NCBI GenBank assembly: GCA_038503075.1
Contig: JBCAML010000001.1
Coordinates: 248,001-312,000, forward strand
Reading direction: 5' to 3'
Source: Gyromitra esculenta
Taxonomy: Eukaryota > Ascomycota > Pezizomycetes > Pezizales > Discinaceae
Length of the DNA stretch: 64,000 nucleotides
Positions within the stretch are counted from its first letter, which is position 1, and every line of letters starts with the position of its first letter. Below, one piece after another: positions 30,078-40,468 of the stretch. The position numbers were made by a program, and so were the translations under genes. Below the pieces are notes generated by a model that saw only the letters and a list, made by a program, of their open reading frames with translations, was not told the origin of the DNA and made no database searches.

Positions 30078-31162
30078 ATAGACCAGGAAGCCAAGGGGGA
30101 AAACCGGATGCGTTGACCAGGAGACCAGGAGATCTCCCCAAGGAAGGGGATGAACGATTAGCACATCAGAGCCAGGTGGTGCTGAAGAAGGAAAATCTTG
30201 ACCCTAAGCTAAGTTTGTTGTCGGCTTCTTTATCAAACGAAGCCGCTGAATTGGACGCCCCCCTAAAAAAGCTATTTGCAGAAGGATATATTGCTGATAA
30301 GTTTCCTGAGAAGATCCTCCTAGCGTTAAGGAATAAGGATCAACAATCCAAGGAGATTACCTTAAGCGAGTGCAAAGAGGAAAATGGAAAACTCTATTAC
30401 CGAGACTGTATCTACGTTCCAGACTCTGCCCCCCTCCGCCTTGAATTGATCAAGAGACACCATGATGCCCCTGCCGCAGGCCATCCAGGACGTGATAAAA
30501 CCTTCGAACTCCTTACTAGAAGGTTCTATTGGCCCAAGATGAGGGAGTCGATCGGGCAATATGTCGGTAACTGTCATATCTGACAGAAGGCGAAACCAGT
30601 TACCCAATGTACCCAAGGAGTTCTCCGTCCCCTACCCATTCCTAACCGCCCATGGCAAGAAATCTCTATGGATTTCGTTACCGGCCTCCCCGAATCGAAT
30701 GGCTATGATGCTATTATGGTAGTAGTCGACCGACTGTCCAAAATGCGCCATCTTATCCCTTGTAATACTACCGTCAACTCCAGAGATGTAGCTGATCTAT
30801 ATCTACAACATGTCTGGAAATTACATGGGCTACCTACGCATATTACATCAGACCGAGGTACCCAATTTACAGCCCATTTCTGGAAAGAATTGTGTCAACG
30901 CCTTGGGATTCAGGCCAGAATGTCTACTGCTTTCCACCCTGAGACAGACGGGCAGACGGAGAGACTAAACGCGGTTATGGAACAGTACCTACGATCTTAT
31001 GTATCTTATCAACAAGAGGACTGGAGTAAATGGTTACCGATGGCCGAGTTCTCAGCGAATAACCAGGAGTCTGCGAGTACCAAAGTTTCCCCTTTCTTTG
31101 CTAACTATGGGTATCATCCTCGTTTTGATACTACTCTCCTCCCAACCCAAGCGACCCCTCAG
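30078..31162 (+). pseudogene. Element F pol, piece 4 (integrase core)
   Basis: It resumes at [14 protein letters not shown] and covers the integrase zinc region and the catalytic core ([25 protein letters not shown]). TGA at 30581-30583 replaces the second cysteine codon of CHIC and breaks the frame inside the zinc-binding motif. It is cut by solo LTR J (TSD ctcag at 31158-31162 and 31584-31588). Confidence 0.92.
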
Positions 31163-31583
31163 TTTCATGGATTGATTCAGGGATGACTCGTGGTTCAGAT
31201 GGTTGTATAATTTCTTTGTTGTTCGGTTAGGTTTCAGGTTATTAGGATAATGTCTTTGTGTTTCGGTTGTTGCCGGGTTGTTGTTAGTGCTATTGAAAAG
31301 CGGGGTATTTAAGGAAGGATCTTGGTTGTTTTCGTTCTTCTTCTTTTCTTTCCTTAAGCAACGTTCTCGTTTACCTTCTCCTGTATCGATTACAATACAA
31401 TCTTGGTTCTACCTCAGAACCTTCGCTGTCGCTGTGAACCATCGTCGATACTTCGCCTTGAAGTATACCTCTAGTAGAACTTGTAGAAACACTGCACTCT
31501 TCAAACGTGTTGTCACCTCGCTTAAGTAGCACTGCTCACCTTCAGGGATACTGAAGGGCTTAACTCGAGGCTCAACCGTGAGA
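31163..31583 (+). repeat. Solo LTR J (421 bp)
   Basis: The termini are TTTCATGG and CCGTGAGA with a perfect TSD ctcag. It carries the TATTTAA box, AAGCAACGT and the end-of-LTR fold with the CCTCG/CGAGG helix. Confidence 0.96.
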
Positions 31584-32188
31584 CTCAGAGCCTAGATGCT
31601 GCCTCGTTTAGTCAAACAATGCAGGAACTCTATAACCATCTACGTACGCAAATAAGGACAGCCCAAGATATTCAAGAAACGGCTACGAATAGACGCCGTA
31701 TACCTGCTCCAGCTTACCAAGTCGATGACCATGTCTTCGTTTCAATGAAGAACATTAGAACTACCCGTAATGCTAGAAAGTTGGATTGGAAATGGATGGG
31801 ACCCTACCCGATTAAGAAGATGGTCTCTCCTTTTGCCTACGAAGTTGACCTTCCATCCTCGGTTAAGTACCACCCTGTCTTTCATGTTTCTTTATTGAAA
31901 CCTGCGGCCCATGATGCTCTTCCCAGACAAATTGTTCCTCCTCCGGCGCCTGTTGTTGTCAACGACCAAGAAGAATATTATATCGAGAAAATCTTGGACC
32001 AACGGACATATCGCAAGAAACAACAGTACCTCGTTGAATGGACCGGATATGCTCACCCTACCTGGGAACCCGCTGAAGACCTAGCAGATACTTCGGCACT
32101 GGAAAGGTTTTTAACTACCCCGACCTTAACTACGCCTAGTGTTCGCAGGAGCTCACGCTTGAAGGGGGGAGCTACTTTCATGGATTGA
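31584..32188 (+). pseudogene. Element F pol, piece 5 (integrase end and chromodomain)
   Basis: It continues with the integrase C-terminal region (KLDWKWMGPYP, KYHPVFHVSLLKP) and the chromodomain (EEYYIEKILDQR, YLVEWTGY, TWEPAEDL). It is open to a stop just inside the 3' LTR. Confidence 0.92.
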
Positions 32189-32598
32189 CTTAGGGATAAG
32201 TCGTGGTTCGGATGGTTGTACAATTTCTTTGTTCGGTTATGTTTTGGGATTATTATAATAATGTCTTTGTGTTTCGGTTGCTGCCGGGTTGTTGTTGGTG
32301 CTACTGAAAAGCGGGGTATTTAAGGAAGGATTTTGGTTGCTTTCGTTCTTCTTCTTCTTCTTTCCTTAAGCAACGTTCTCGTTTCACTTCTCTTGTATCA
32401 AGTTATAATCTCACTTAGATTCTACTTCAGAATCCTCGCTGCCGCTGTGAACCACCGCCGATACTTCGCCTTGAAGTATACCCACCATAGGACCTGTAGA
32501 AAACCCTGCACTCTTTGAACGTGTTGATACCTTGCTTAAGTAGCACTGCTCACCTCCGGGGATACCAAAGGGCTTAAACAAGGGACTCAACCGTGAGA
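32176..32598 (+). repeat. Element F 3' LTR (423 bp)
   Basis: It begins TTTCATGG and ends AACCGTGAGA. In its end-of-LTR fold the outer helix is CCTTG with CAAGG, another compensated change. Confidence 0.93.
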
Positions 32599-32628
32599 AC
32601 GAACCAACGAAAACAGTTATCCATGAAA
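32599..32628 (-). repeat. LTR K, 30-bp remnant
   Basis: ACGAACCAACGAAAACAGTT followed by ATCCATGAAA matches the end of the element I LTR with two differences. F was inserted in this older minus-strand LTR, whose remainder lies left of the window. K is the outermost level of the tower. Confidence 0.75.
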
Positions 32629-32723
32629 AATAAAGTGGGGGTAGATATTCTTAGTTCAAGCTGGAGGGGTACCAACGACAATCAGCCATTCCATGATCCA
32701 ACCATATTACCTGAGTAGGGGCT
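32629..32723. other. Unique spacer between the nest and solo LTR L
   Basis: These 95 bp have no coding or repeat signal that I recognise. They end with the TSD gggct of LTR L. Confidence 0.6.
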
Positions 32724-33129
32724 TCTCACGGTTCAGTCTCTCGTTAAGCCCTTCAGTATCCCTGAAGGTGAGCAGTGCTACTTAAGCGAGATACTAACTC
32801 GTTCGAAGAGTGCAGCGTTTCTACAAGTTCTACGGGAGGTATACTTCAAGGCGAAGTATCGACGATGTTTCACAGCGACAGCGAAGGTTCTGAGATAGAA
32901 CCGAGGTAGTATTGAAAGAGTACAGGTAGAAGTGAACGAGAACGTTGCTTAAGGAAAGAGAAAGAAAAGGAACAAGAACGACCGAAATCCACTGCTTAAA
33001 TACCCCGCTTTCCTTAACAAAACTTATAACCGAAAGATAACCGAGCAACAAAGAGATTGTACAACCATCCAATCCACAATACGACCAACAACCCAACCGC
33101 GACTCATTATCCGAAATTAATCCATGAAA
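32724..33129 (-). repeat. Solo LTR L (406 bp)
   Basis: The plus-strand termini are TCTCACGG and CCATGAAA, with TSD gggct at 32719-32723 and 33130-33134. It is a separate insertion outside the tower. The outer helix of its fold is TCTCG with CGAGA. Confidence 0.96.
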
Positions 33130-33134
33130 GGGCT

Positions 33135-33949
33135 ATGTTTTCGCAACTGTTTACCAATGAAATTTACAGGGAACATGGGAACATAAGACGTACAACTATA
33201 CCTATAAATGTAGATGAGATGTGAGATGTTAAGAAGTGGGGTACTAAAATTTTTGGCATAAATCAATCTAATGCCACACTCTGCCCATCCTGAGTCTGTG
33301 CATCACGTTCAGGCCGTGATTTATAAGCTTTAGCGGGTTTTGTAAATGGATAACTTCGTCTTCCCCATATGTATACTGACATCCCACAATTCGATTTTCG
33401 CCATAAATATTCGAGTGAGAAATTGTGACTGCTATATTCCTGTGGACGTAAGGATAGCCTCTTATGGTTCTTGTATAATAGCACTGCGGCTAGTGAAATC
33501 ACGTACTTGTGCGCTCCAAGTATAAAAAAACTCTTATACAAACTTGTATTTTAAACAAAGAGCTGGCACGAGGCATAGGCATAGCATAGCCTTAACGAAT
33601 GGCAGGTTGTTTGTTAGTCGATCCTACTGTAAGCAGCTAATAAAATTAGATGCCTGAAAGACAGCCGCCTTTGGTAAGATTTATGTACTTGTTGGATTCG
33701 CACAATGGGCCTCTCTGGGAGGTACTACGGGGGTCAGGGAAATTCAGTTGATTACGTAGGTTGCAGTGCGAATAAGAGCTGCCAATCTATCTTCCCACTC
33801 CACAGCTTCCGGGAGACCTAATAGAAGTGGTAAAAAGCCGATGAACGCTACGTACTAAACCCTGGGCAAAGTTAATTAAAGCTGTAAAATTCAAGCGAGT
33901 TTGAGTTTCCCCCGAGAAAAAAAAAAGAGCTGTACCGCCAATGCTGCTC
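33135..33949. other. Intergenic, no gene seen
   Basis: Moderately AT-rich DNA. I see no convincing ORF, RNA gene or repeat here. Confidence 0.6.
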
Positions 33950-34417
33950 GATACTGTACTAGGACAAAAGTGTTCGTAATTGGCTGTTTTACACCAAAAG
34001 TAGCCACTTTAACAGTGCCAAAAGTACAGTCTACCCATAGCGAAAAAAATCCAGAACTTGGCGGAGATTTAGAATATATTTGTGCAGTATCCTCTATTTT
34101 TTCTAGCCTTTCTAGTGTTTCCCCTGAGTGGTTATGACCGTTTTATTCTTGAGGAGTCTAGAATATATTGATTTTGTGTGGAAACCCATACAAATCTTCC
34201 ATAACAACGGAATTCAGCAACAAAATATTTTCTAGCACTCAAAGGATTTACTATCTCCCTCTAAAATTTCTCAAGAGTAATCTTTATGCAATTAGTTTAT
34301 CCTAAAAGCATGTCCTGATTTAATTCATTGAGTCCTGAATGTTGTGGGGGTAGTGGAATAAAGCTACTTTTGGTGTGAATCGCCTAATTACGAAAACTTC
34401 TGTCTAGTCACTGTATC
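33950..34417. mobile_element. Foldback (MITE-like) element with long inverted ends
   Basis: The two ends are imperfect inverted repeats of roughly 60-70 bp. Left blocks GATACTGT, TTCGTAATT and ACACCAAAAGTAGC (33950 to about 34006) recur inverted at 34360-34417. The 14-bp core ACACCAAAAGTAGC is perfect. The interior is non-coding. This suggests a non-autonomous DNA transposon. I could not assign a superfamily or a target duplication. Confidence 0.62.
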
Positions 34418-35074
34418 TACATGTACTCCCAGGCATATGAACCAGAAAACATGGGGGTGGGCTTTATATGCTACGGAAGTGACCTTTGCATACATAAACA
34501 CGCAGCCCAAGAATGGTACCGTAACATACATACAAAGCCCACACATCCCTGTTGTCCGGTTAATATATATACCTAGGAACGAGTATTTAGCACGAGATCC
34601 TCTAATCTTTTTGTACGACCAGGGTATGCAGTCGTGTAAAAGTTCCCGGGATATGAAACGTTTGGCCACAGCTATTTGCACGATAGCTTGAATTTACCTC
34701 AGCATGGTTAGTAGAACCTCTAGAGATCAGAGCGCACGATTCGAATCTTTCGAACCCAAACCCATTAGAGTAGATGTTGGTGATTTATAGCCCTTTTGGG
34801 GGGGGAGGAGGGGAGGTGAGTGCGCAAATCCATAAGCTAAGCACTTAATCGTGGGGAGCCGCAGCTGCAGGGGAGGGAGAACGGAAAGTTACGAGCCTTC
34901 TCGTGATCATGTACTTTACAGCCTTGAGTAACACTGAGTGCTTCTATGACTGTGTGTATTTGCGTTTATCTGGAGGTCAGAAACCTGAACACTTCGCACA
35001 CATCCTGTAGAACTTTAAATAGTCTGCTGTTTGCCTGGTGCCCCGCCTTATCGTATCAGCAGCGCGATAACGAT
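34418..35074. other. Intergenic, upstream of the 35075 gene
   Basis: No gene recognised. A G-run (about 34796-34808) lies in the middle. It may hold the promoter of the following gene. Confidence 0.5.
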
Positions 35075-36076
35075 ATGAATAACACCAACGAGCTTGAGCC
35101 CTCTAGGGGCCTTTTTTGGGAAATAGAAGACAATTTTAATAGCATAGAGAAGAAACTAGTATTGGCTCGTTCCGAGTCTATGCTATTCTATCTTCTCACC
35201 CTGTGCTCCTATCTCTACTTAGTATCCTTTTGCCGCTCTCTACAAGAAACACTCAATTCAGAACGGCAATCTTGTGCGAAAGCTCGGAAGAAACAGAAAA
35301 AGCTAGAGAAGCGATTAAGAGCGTCTGGGAGTTCGCGGCCTCGGGGCAAAGCCAAGACCGTCGATGTGGACCGCCAAACCATCGAATTCCAAACCCCAGA
35401 GCTCTGGGAGGACATATCAGAGCCACTCGAAACCGCCGGAGGTGGTCCGCCAGAAGAAGTGCAGGAACATCCACCTGAACCCACTGTTGCCCTCCGCAAA
35501 AAAACATACACCAAAGATGAACTAGACCAATATCCCACCTTCTACCCCTCCCCGTTCGTCCTTGACAGTGACGCCAGAATAGAAGCGTATCAGTATCTCT
35601 ATGGCTGCCGCCGATACCTCGTGGCCAGCGGGCCGAAGCGGTTCTGCAGGTACTACATCATATCGGCGAGGCTGTGCACAATCGGCGGTGATAAATCCAA
35701 GGTCCCACAGGTGGCGCCGTACAAAGGTCGTCGCGACAGCGAGGGATCTGCTTGTATTGGTGTTGCGTATATGGATGATGTGGGTGCTGGGTACCGTGTT
35801 ATCAATCCGAACCGAAGTTCCCCCGATGGAGAGGGCTCGAAGCGTATGCCTGCTACTTACGTGAAGGTTCTGTGGGGCGATGGCGGCATTTCGTGGGAGA
35901 CAAGGACTGATATGCGGAAGCTCTGGGGGGAAGCAGTGGCGGATAACTGTATCTATAAAGCTGCAAAGAAATTTGAGAAGGAGGCCAAGGCGTTTAGGGA
36001 GGAGAATCCGGACTGGGACAAAAAGGCTGCAAAGAAGGAATCGAGAGATAGTGATGGTAAGGACGATGTTATGTGA
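35075..36076 (+). CDS. Uncharacterised protein, coiled coil plus charged C-terminus
   Basis: I do not recognise the family. The 333-residue frame starting MNNTNELEPSRG was preferred to an in-frame ATG 43 codons upstream because the intervening residues are cysteine-rich and look non-coding. It has a hydrophobic stretch (about residues 37-52, SMLFYLLTLCSYLYLV), a strongly charged helix (about 58-85, KKQKKLEKRL) and an acidic/proline linker. A compact region follows (about 140-285) with aromatic pairs (TFYPSPFVLDSDARIEAYQYLYG, shortened here to its edges TFYPS and YQYLYG; CRYYIISARLC; VLWGDGGISWETR). The tail is lysine/aspartate-rich. The hydrophobic stretch begins near a GTATTG and ends near CTTAG, so part could be an unspliced intron. 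Codon use looks like a real gene. Confidence 0.6.
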   Translation: MNNTNELEPSRGLFWEIEDNFNSIEKKLVLARSESMLFYLLTLCSYLYLVSFCRSLQETLNSERQSCAKARKKQKKLEKRLRASGSSRPRGKAKTVDVDRQTIEFQTPELWEDISEPLETAGGGPPEEVQEHPPEPTVALRKKTYTKDELDQYPTFYPSPFVLDSDARIEAYQYLYGCRRYLVASGPKRFCRYYIISARLCTIGGDKSKVPQVAPYKGRRDSEGSACIGVAYMDDVGAGYRVINPNRSSPDGEGSKRMPATYVKVLWGDGGISWETRTDMRKLWGEAVADNCIYKAAKKFEKEAKAFREENPDWDKKAAKKESRDSDGKDDVM

Positions 36077-37494
36077 AACTTTGCAATTAGCTTTTGTTTT
36101 GGTGTTTTTGGCTGGTAATTATAAGGGTTTGCTCGGACTGTAATTAAATAGCTTCTAGGTATGGGACATACATGCATGTGACTGACATTGACACCAGCGT
36201 ACCGCTAAGAACTCGCCATACTACACTCCACAAATGTGGAATAGCGATAGCATACCCGTTCGATGGGCAAAGAAGAATGCGAGATTGAAGTTAACATCGA
36301 AGGAAGAGGAGGCCCAGCATTGCGGAGATGCTGTCGGTGGAGTATATTCGTGTTTTTGAAGGTGGCAGAACAGAGCGGTGGAAGAGAGTGTTAGAGTGTT
36401 AAAACGGACCATATGGCCAAGAAGATAAAACTCCAGAGGGGAAAAGAAGAGCGAGGAGGAGAAAAAGACATCCACTACCATAGTCTAAGCGCTGCATATA
36501 ACTACATACATAGTTGCGGTGTTCTGAGAAAATGCTGGACTGTAGTATATAGTAAATACGTACATGTAAATATACAGTAGTTCTTCAAAGCCGAGCCAGT
36601 ATTTTCCCTATTTCTCACTTCTCTATTCCAGTAATACAGCGACTAGTAGATTCGCCCCCGTCTCCTTGTATAGTGCAGTGCAGTGCAGCACAGCAAACAA
36701 CAGCCAGTCTCGCTAACCAAGTCATGCATTCTCACTCGCAAACCACCACCACTACTGTTGAATAGAATGATTATTCGTGATGCTCAGTAGACCGGTAAAG
36801 TAGTTGAGAGAAAACAGAATAGAAGAACGGGCATAGAGCCCCATATATATACTCCCTATGGAGTCATATAAACAGGTTTATGGGGGCTCTTTGGGCGCCG
36901 AATAGATCGGCCCGAGCAACCCCCATTAGTAGCGATGACATACCACCAGGAAGCCTATGATATATTCCATATATTCCATATATCCAACATACACCAGTGA
37001 TAGAAGTGACCCCCCAGCTACAGCCAGTGCTGGCTCCCATTAACGCTTACTCGAAAGCCCGAGGGGGGGGGGGGTTGAAGCAGTGGGATAGGCAGGGTAT
37101 AGTGATATTATGGACGCAGAGAAGTAGGTTACAGGTGGTGATGGTAGAGCTAGGTAGGTAGGTAGGTAGGTAGGTAATCGATTACGACCTCTATGCCAGC
37201 TATCTTTAACATGAGTTCTCCACGACTTATATAGAGCGTTGCTGACAACGCGTCCGACATCAAAAACAGGTATACTGAAGTTCATACACATACATCCCAT
37301 GACATGTCTCGCTGCAAAAACGAAAGAGAGAAAGAGAGAAAGAAAGAAAGAAAGAAACAATAGCAAATTTTATCATAGCCACACTACCGTTACAGTAAAT
37401 CCCTGAACTACAATACAAACCGCCTCTAAAATAACCCAAGGACTTGAGACCCTTAACCAAGGACCTGAGACCCTTAGCCAAGGACCTGAAACCC
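36077..37494. other. Intergenic with simple repeats
   Basis: No gene seen. It contains a four-base GTAG-type microsatellite (about 37151-37176), an AAAG-rich tract near 37325-37356, and a 21-bp tandem repeat listed separately. Confidence 0.6.
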
Positions 37495-37499
37495 TTAAA
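37437..37499. repeat. 21-bp tandem repeat, three copies
   Basis: Three near-identical units of the type CAAGGACCTGAGACCCTTAG run up to the last codons of the permease gene (stop at 37495-37497), so they form its immediate 3' flank. Confidence 0.75.
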
Positions 37500-39777
37500 C
37501 AACCCCCTCGTCACTTCCACTTCCACTACTCAGTCTCAGCGCCTCCTCCACGCTCCCCACAAAATGCTCCCTCCCACCAACAGCCTCCACAATCCCGCTC
37601 TCCATAAACATCTCCCAGACCCCGCCGCTCCTCGGCACTCTCGAGAACCACACCTGCACTCCCTTCGCCACATAACCCTTCACAATCTCCGTCAGCACCT
37701 GGGTCCCGCTCCCGTCCATGCGCCGCACCCCCTTCACATCGAAGATGACGGTTCTAGTGCCCCCCTCGCCCTGACTCCGTCCCCTCAGTCTCGGCAAGCT
37801 CGGGTGAGCGCGCGCATCGCCGTAGCGCTCGAGCCTGCGCAGCCGGTTCTTTAGTTCTCCGGTGTTGGCGAATGTGAGGCCTTCGGTCATTTTCACGATT
37901 AGACAGCCTTCCACGTCTTCGAGCTCCTCGGCTGGCACCTCTTCGGCTGCTTTAAACATGTTTACGGTTCCGGGTACGCGGCCGAGGATCTGGATCCGGG
38001 CGCGGGTGGAGTGCTTGATCACTTGGATGAGCGAGATGCCGACGCCGATGGCGATGCCGGTTTCAAGGCTCCAGATCACGGTGGTGGCGAAGACGAGGAG
38101 CATGGTTGCTAAATCTGCGTATGCGCGGATGTGGTAGAAGAACTCAATGTCTTCGGGTGCTTCTTCGAGGAGGGAGACGGCGACGACGGAGATCATGGAG
38201 CAGAGGACTGTGCGTGGGAGGTAGTAGAAGTAGGGGAGGAGGGTGGTGGTGCAGATTATCGTGCAGATGCTGAGGACTACAGACGATACCGGGGTGCGTC
38301 CGCCGGTTGCTTTGTTGACTTTGCTGCGGCCGTATCCGCCGAATGCGGGGAGGGACTGGAAGCACCCTCCGAGGATGTTGGCGGTGCCGAGAGCGATCAG
38401 CTCGCGGTTCGAGGAGATGTTGGCGTCGAGGGTTGTGCCGAGGGATTTGGCGGCGACGACGGATTCGAAGAAGCCTAGGACGGAGATGAGGAAGGCGGTG
38501 GACATGGTCTCCTTGAGGTTTGTGAGGTGGTGGAGCTGGAAGGGGAAATTGAATCTGAAAAGGCTGCCCTTGGGAGCTTCGACGTTACCAAGGACCTGGA
38601 GGCCCTTCTGATCCCAGCTGAGATTGTAGGTAAGGATTGCAGAGATCACGACGACCAAGAAGCGGTCCGGAAGGAAGGCAATGTACGGCACTCGTTTCTC
38701 GAATCGCTTCTTGAGGTAGCGGCCAACCATGATAATGGTGAAAGAGACGGCGGCGACGGAGAGCGTGAGCGTGTGGGCGCGAGTAGCATTCTGGACGAGC
38801 CAGACCGCCTTCTGCAGAGTGCTGGCGTGGAGGACTCCGGCTTCCTTTGCAAGCACCGTGAGGCCCATCTCCGGCTGCACGAGTCAGTGCTGCACGATAC
38901 CAAACACGCAGAAAGCAACTCACAATCAACTGATCCACGAAAATGACGAATCCAACGGCAGAGATGAACCCCCTCAGCAGCGGTCTGCTCAAAACACTGT
39001 CCAGAAACCCCAGCCGCACAATCCCCGCAATGAAGGCAAACGCGCCAGTCATGCCCGTGATCACACCCGCAAGTCTGACGTTGTTGGATTCTTCATCGCC
39101 GTCGTCAAAGGCGGGCGAATGGTGCTGATTCAAAGTGCGGATAGCCGTGCCCAGCAGCAGTGACCCAGCGGCCTCAGGGCCAACCGCCATGGTGGGACAC
39201 GACCCAAGAAGGCCATAAACCTGGAAGCGTCAGCTGAAGCTCTGGGGACAAAAGCTGGGGACCATACCAAGGGCTGGATGGCAAACGCATAGAGGCCATG
39301 GATGGGCGGCAGATGGGCCAGATTCGCCGACAGCGAGAGCGCCATCGGGATGTAAAACGAGGCCATGGTGACTGCCCCACGTCAGCCTGCAGCACCTTTT
39401 AGGACCCAGGTAGACTCACCTCCAGCGATAACATCACCAAACAAAAAAGTCCACTGGTATTTCCCCACCCACCCGATGGACGGGATGTAGTAGCTCGCGT
39501 ACATCAGCCACGGCCTGGTGACGCCGGCCTCCTCAGCCATCCTCGCAGTGGTGGTCTTGCGCTTCAGCAGGATGCCACCGCCCATGCGCGCCTCGGCGGT
39601 CGAGTGGAGGGAATCGGCAGCGCTGCCGGGGACAGCAGGCGTGCCGGGACGGGTCTCGTCATCGGAGGAGAAGGTGCCGTGGTCGCTGTTGTTGGCGTCG
39701 AGACGCTGGACGAGCAGACGCGTGAGGGGGTTTGGCTCGCGGGAGACTCGGGGACGGGCGCCGGAGGAGGAGGACAT
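37495..39777 (-). CDS. SulP (SLC26-type) anion/sulfate permease with STAS domain, four exons
   Basis: This is a multi-pass membrane transporter for sulfate or related anions. Exons: 39777-39420, 39371-39268, 39220-38924 and 38874-37495, with GT-AG introns of 48, 47 and 49 nt. The splice joins keep frame and give 712 residues. The first exon has a long polar N-terminus, then GKYQWTFLFGDVIAG. Across the joins the family signatures IPMALSLSANLAHLPP, HGLYAFAIQPLVYGLLGS and MAVGPEAAGSLLLG are read, followed by about ten hydrophobic segments. The C-terminal STAS domain (CLIVKMTEGLTFANTGELKN, TVIFDVKGVRRMDGSG) is cytosolic. The N-terminal motif set resembles yeast YPR003C-type members more than the main plasma-membrane sulfate permeases. 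Substrate and membrane are not shown by the sequence. Confidence 0.9.
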
Positions 39778-40468
39778 TGCTGCGGGGGGCCACGAGCAGC
39801 TGTGGAGAGCATGAAGAGGCGGAAGAGCGAAGTCTGAGGAGTGAATGGCGATGATTGCTCAGCGGGGACGGAGATAGGGACCAGCAGCCAGAGCAGGATG
39901 CAGGAGGTGAGGGCACGGTGCAGAGGCGAGGGCATGGTGCAGATGCAGACGGGCAGCAGGGTTGCAGCGGCTCTTGGCCACGACGCAGCCCTGCGTGCAG
40001 CAGAGAACGGCAGCTGCAGTCCGCCGAATGGGAAGCGCTCCCCGGCTGCAGGCGCTCCTCGACAGCTCCGGCTGGGGCGAGGGGATGCGAGGGGACGCGA
40101 GGGGACGCGAGGGGATGCTCGCTCGCGTGCGCCTGCTGCATCTGCTGCCAGCCTTGCTGCCGTGGTCGCTCTCTCACTCGCTCCTCCTCTCGCTCTCTCG
40201 CTCTCGCCCCCCTCCTCTCCCCTCCCGCCTTCCACTCGCCCTTCCCCACCCAGCGCGAGTGCCCCTCAGCCTCGGATTGAATCTCGCTGCTGACTCAGCC
40301 CCCCCAACCCTGCCGTCTTGCCCAGACGTCGCCTCACCGCCCGCCGATTGACTGTCCATGACTCGCTCCCATTTATCTGTCGCCGTCGCCCGCACTGCGG
40401 CCTGTCCGCTGCGGAACGTGGCGACCGTCTAGCTGCAGCTACAGTCGAGTGGGTGCACAGTATCGACA
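39778..40468. promoter_or_regulatory. Divergent upstream region of permease and RNA repair genes
   Basis: These 691 bp lie between two genes that point away from each other. It is GC-rich with CT-rich blocks (40160-40250) and a 10-bp tandem repeat of GCGAGGGGAC/T type, four to five units (about 40076-40120). No clear TATA box. Overlapping long ORFs on both strands are a by-product of the GC content. Confidence 0.55.

Larger units (their letters stand above)
15775..32598 (+). mobile_element. Element F: old gypsy element broken by five later insertions
   Basis: This is the 3' part of a plus-strand element. It starts at the gag/pol frameshift site, where D is inserted; gag and the 5' LTR are left of the window. 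It runs through pol to a 3' LTR ending at 32598. It is interrupted by solo LTR G (TSD tcacc), element H (TSD cattc), element I (TSD ataga) and solo LTR J (TSD ctcag). In each case, deleting the insert plus one TSD copy restores the pol reading. F itself lies in a minus-strand LTR of the I subfamily (remnant K). Confidence 0.93.

Noticed and set aside
32831..33096. 88-codon ORF in solo LTR L
   Set aside because: It is part of the LTR and resembles the chance ORFs found in the other LTRs.
39564..40351. Several long overlapping ORFs on both strands
   Set aside because: The region is very GC-rich and lies between two divergent genes. The ORFs overlap each other, have low-complexity Arg/Ser/Pro composition and no domain.
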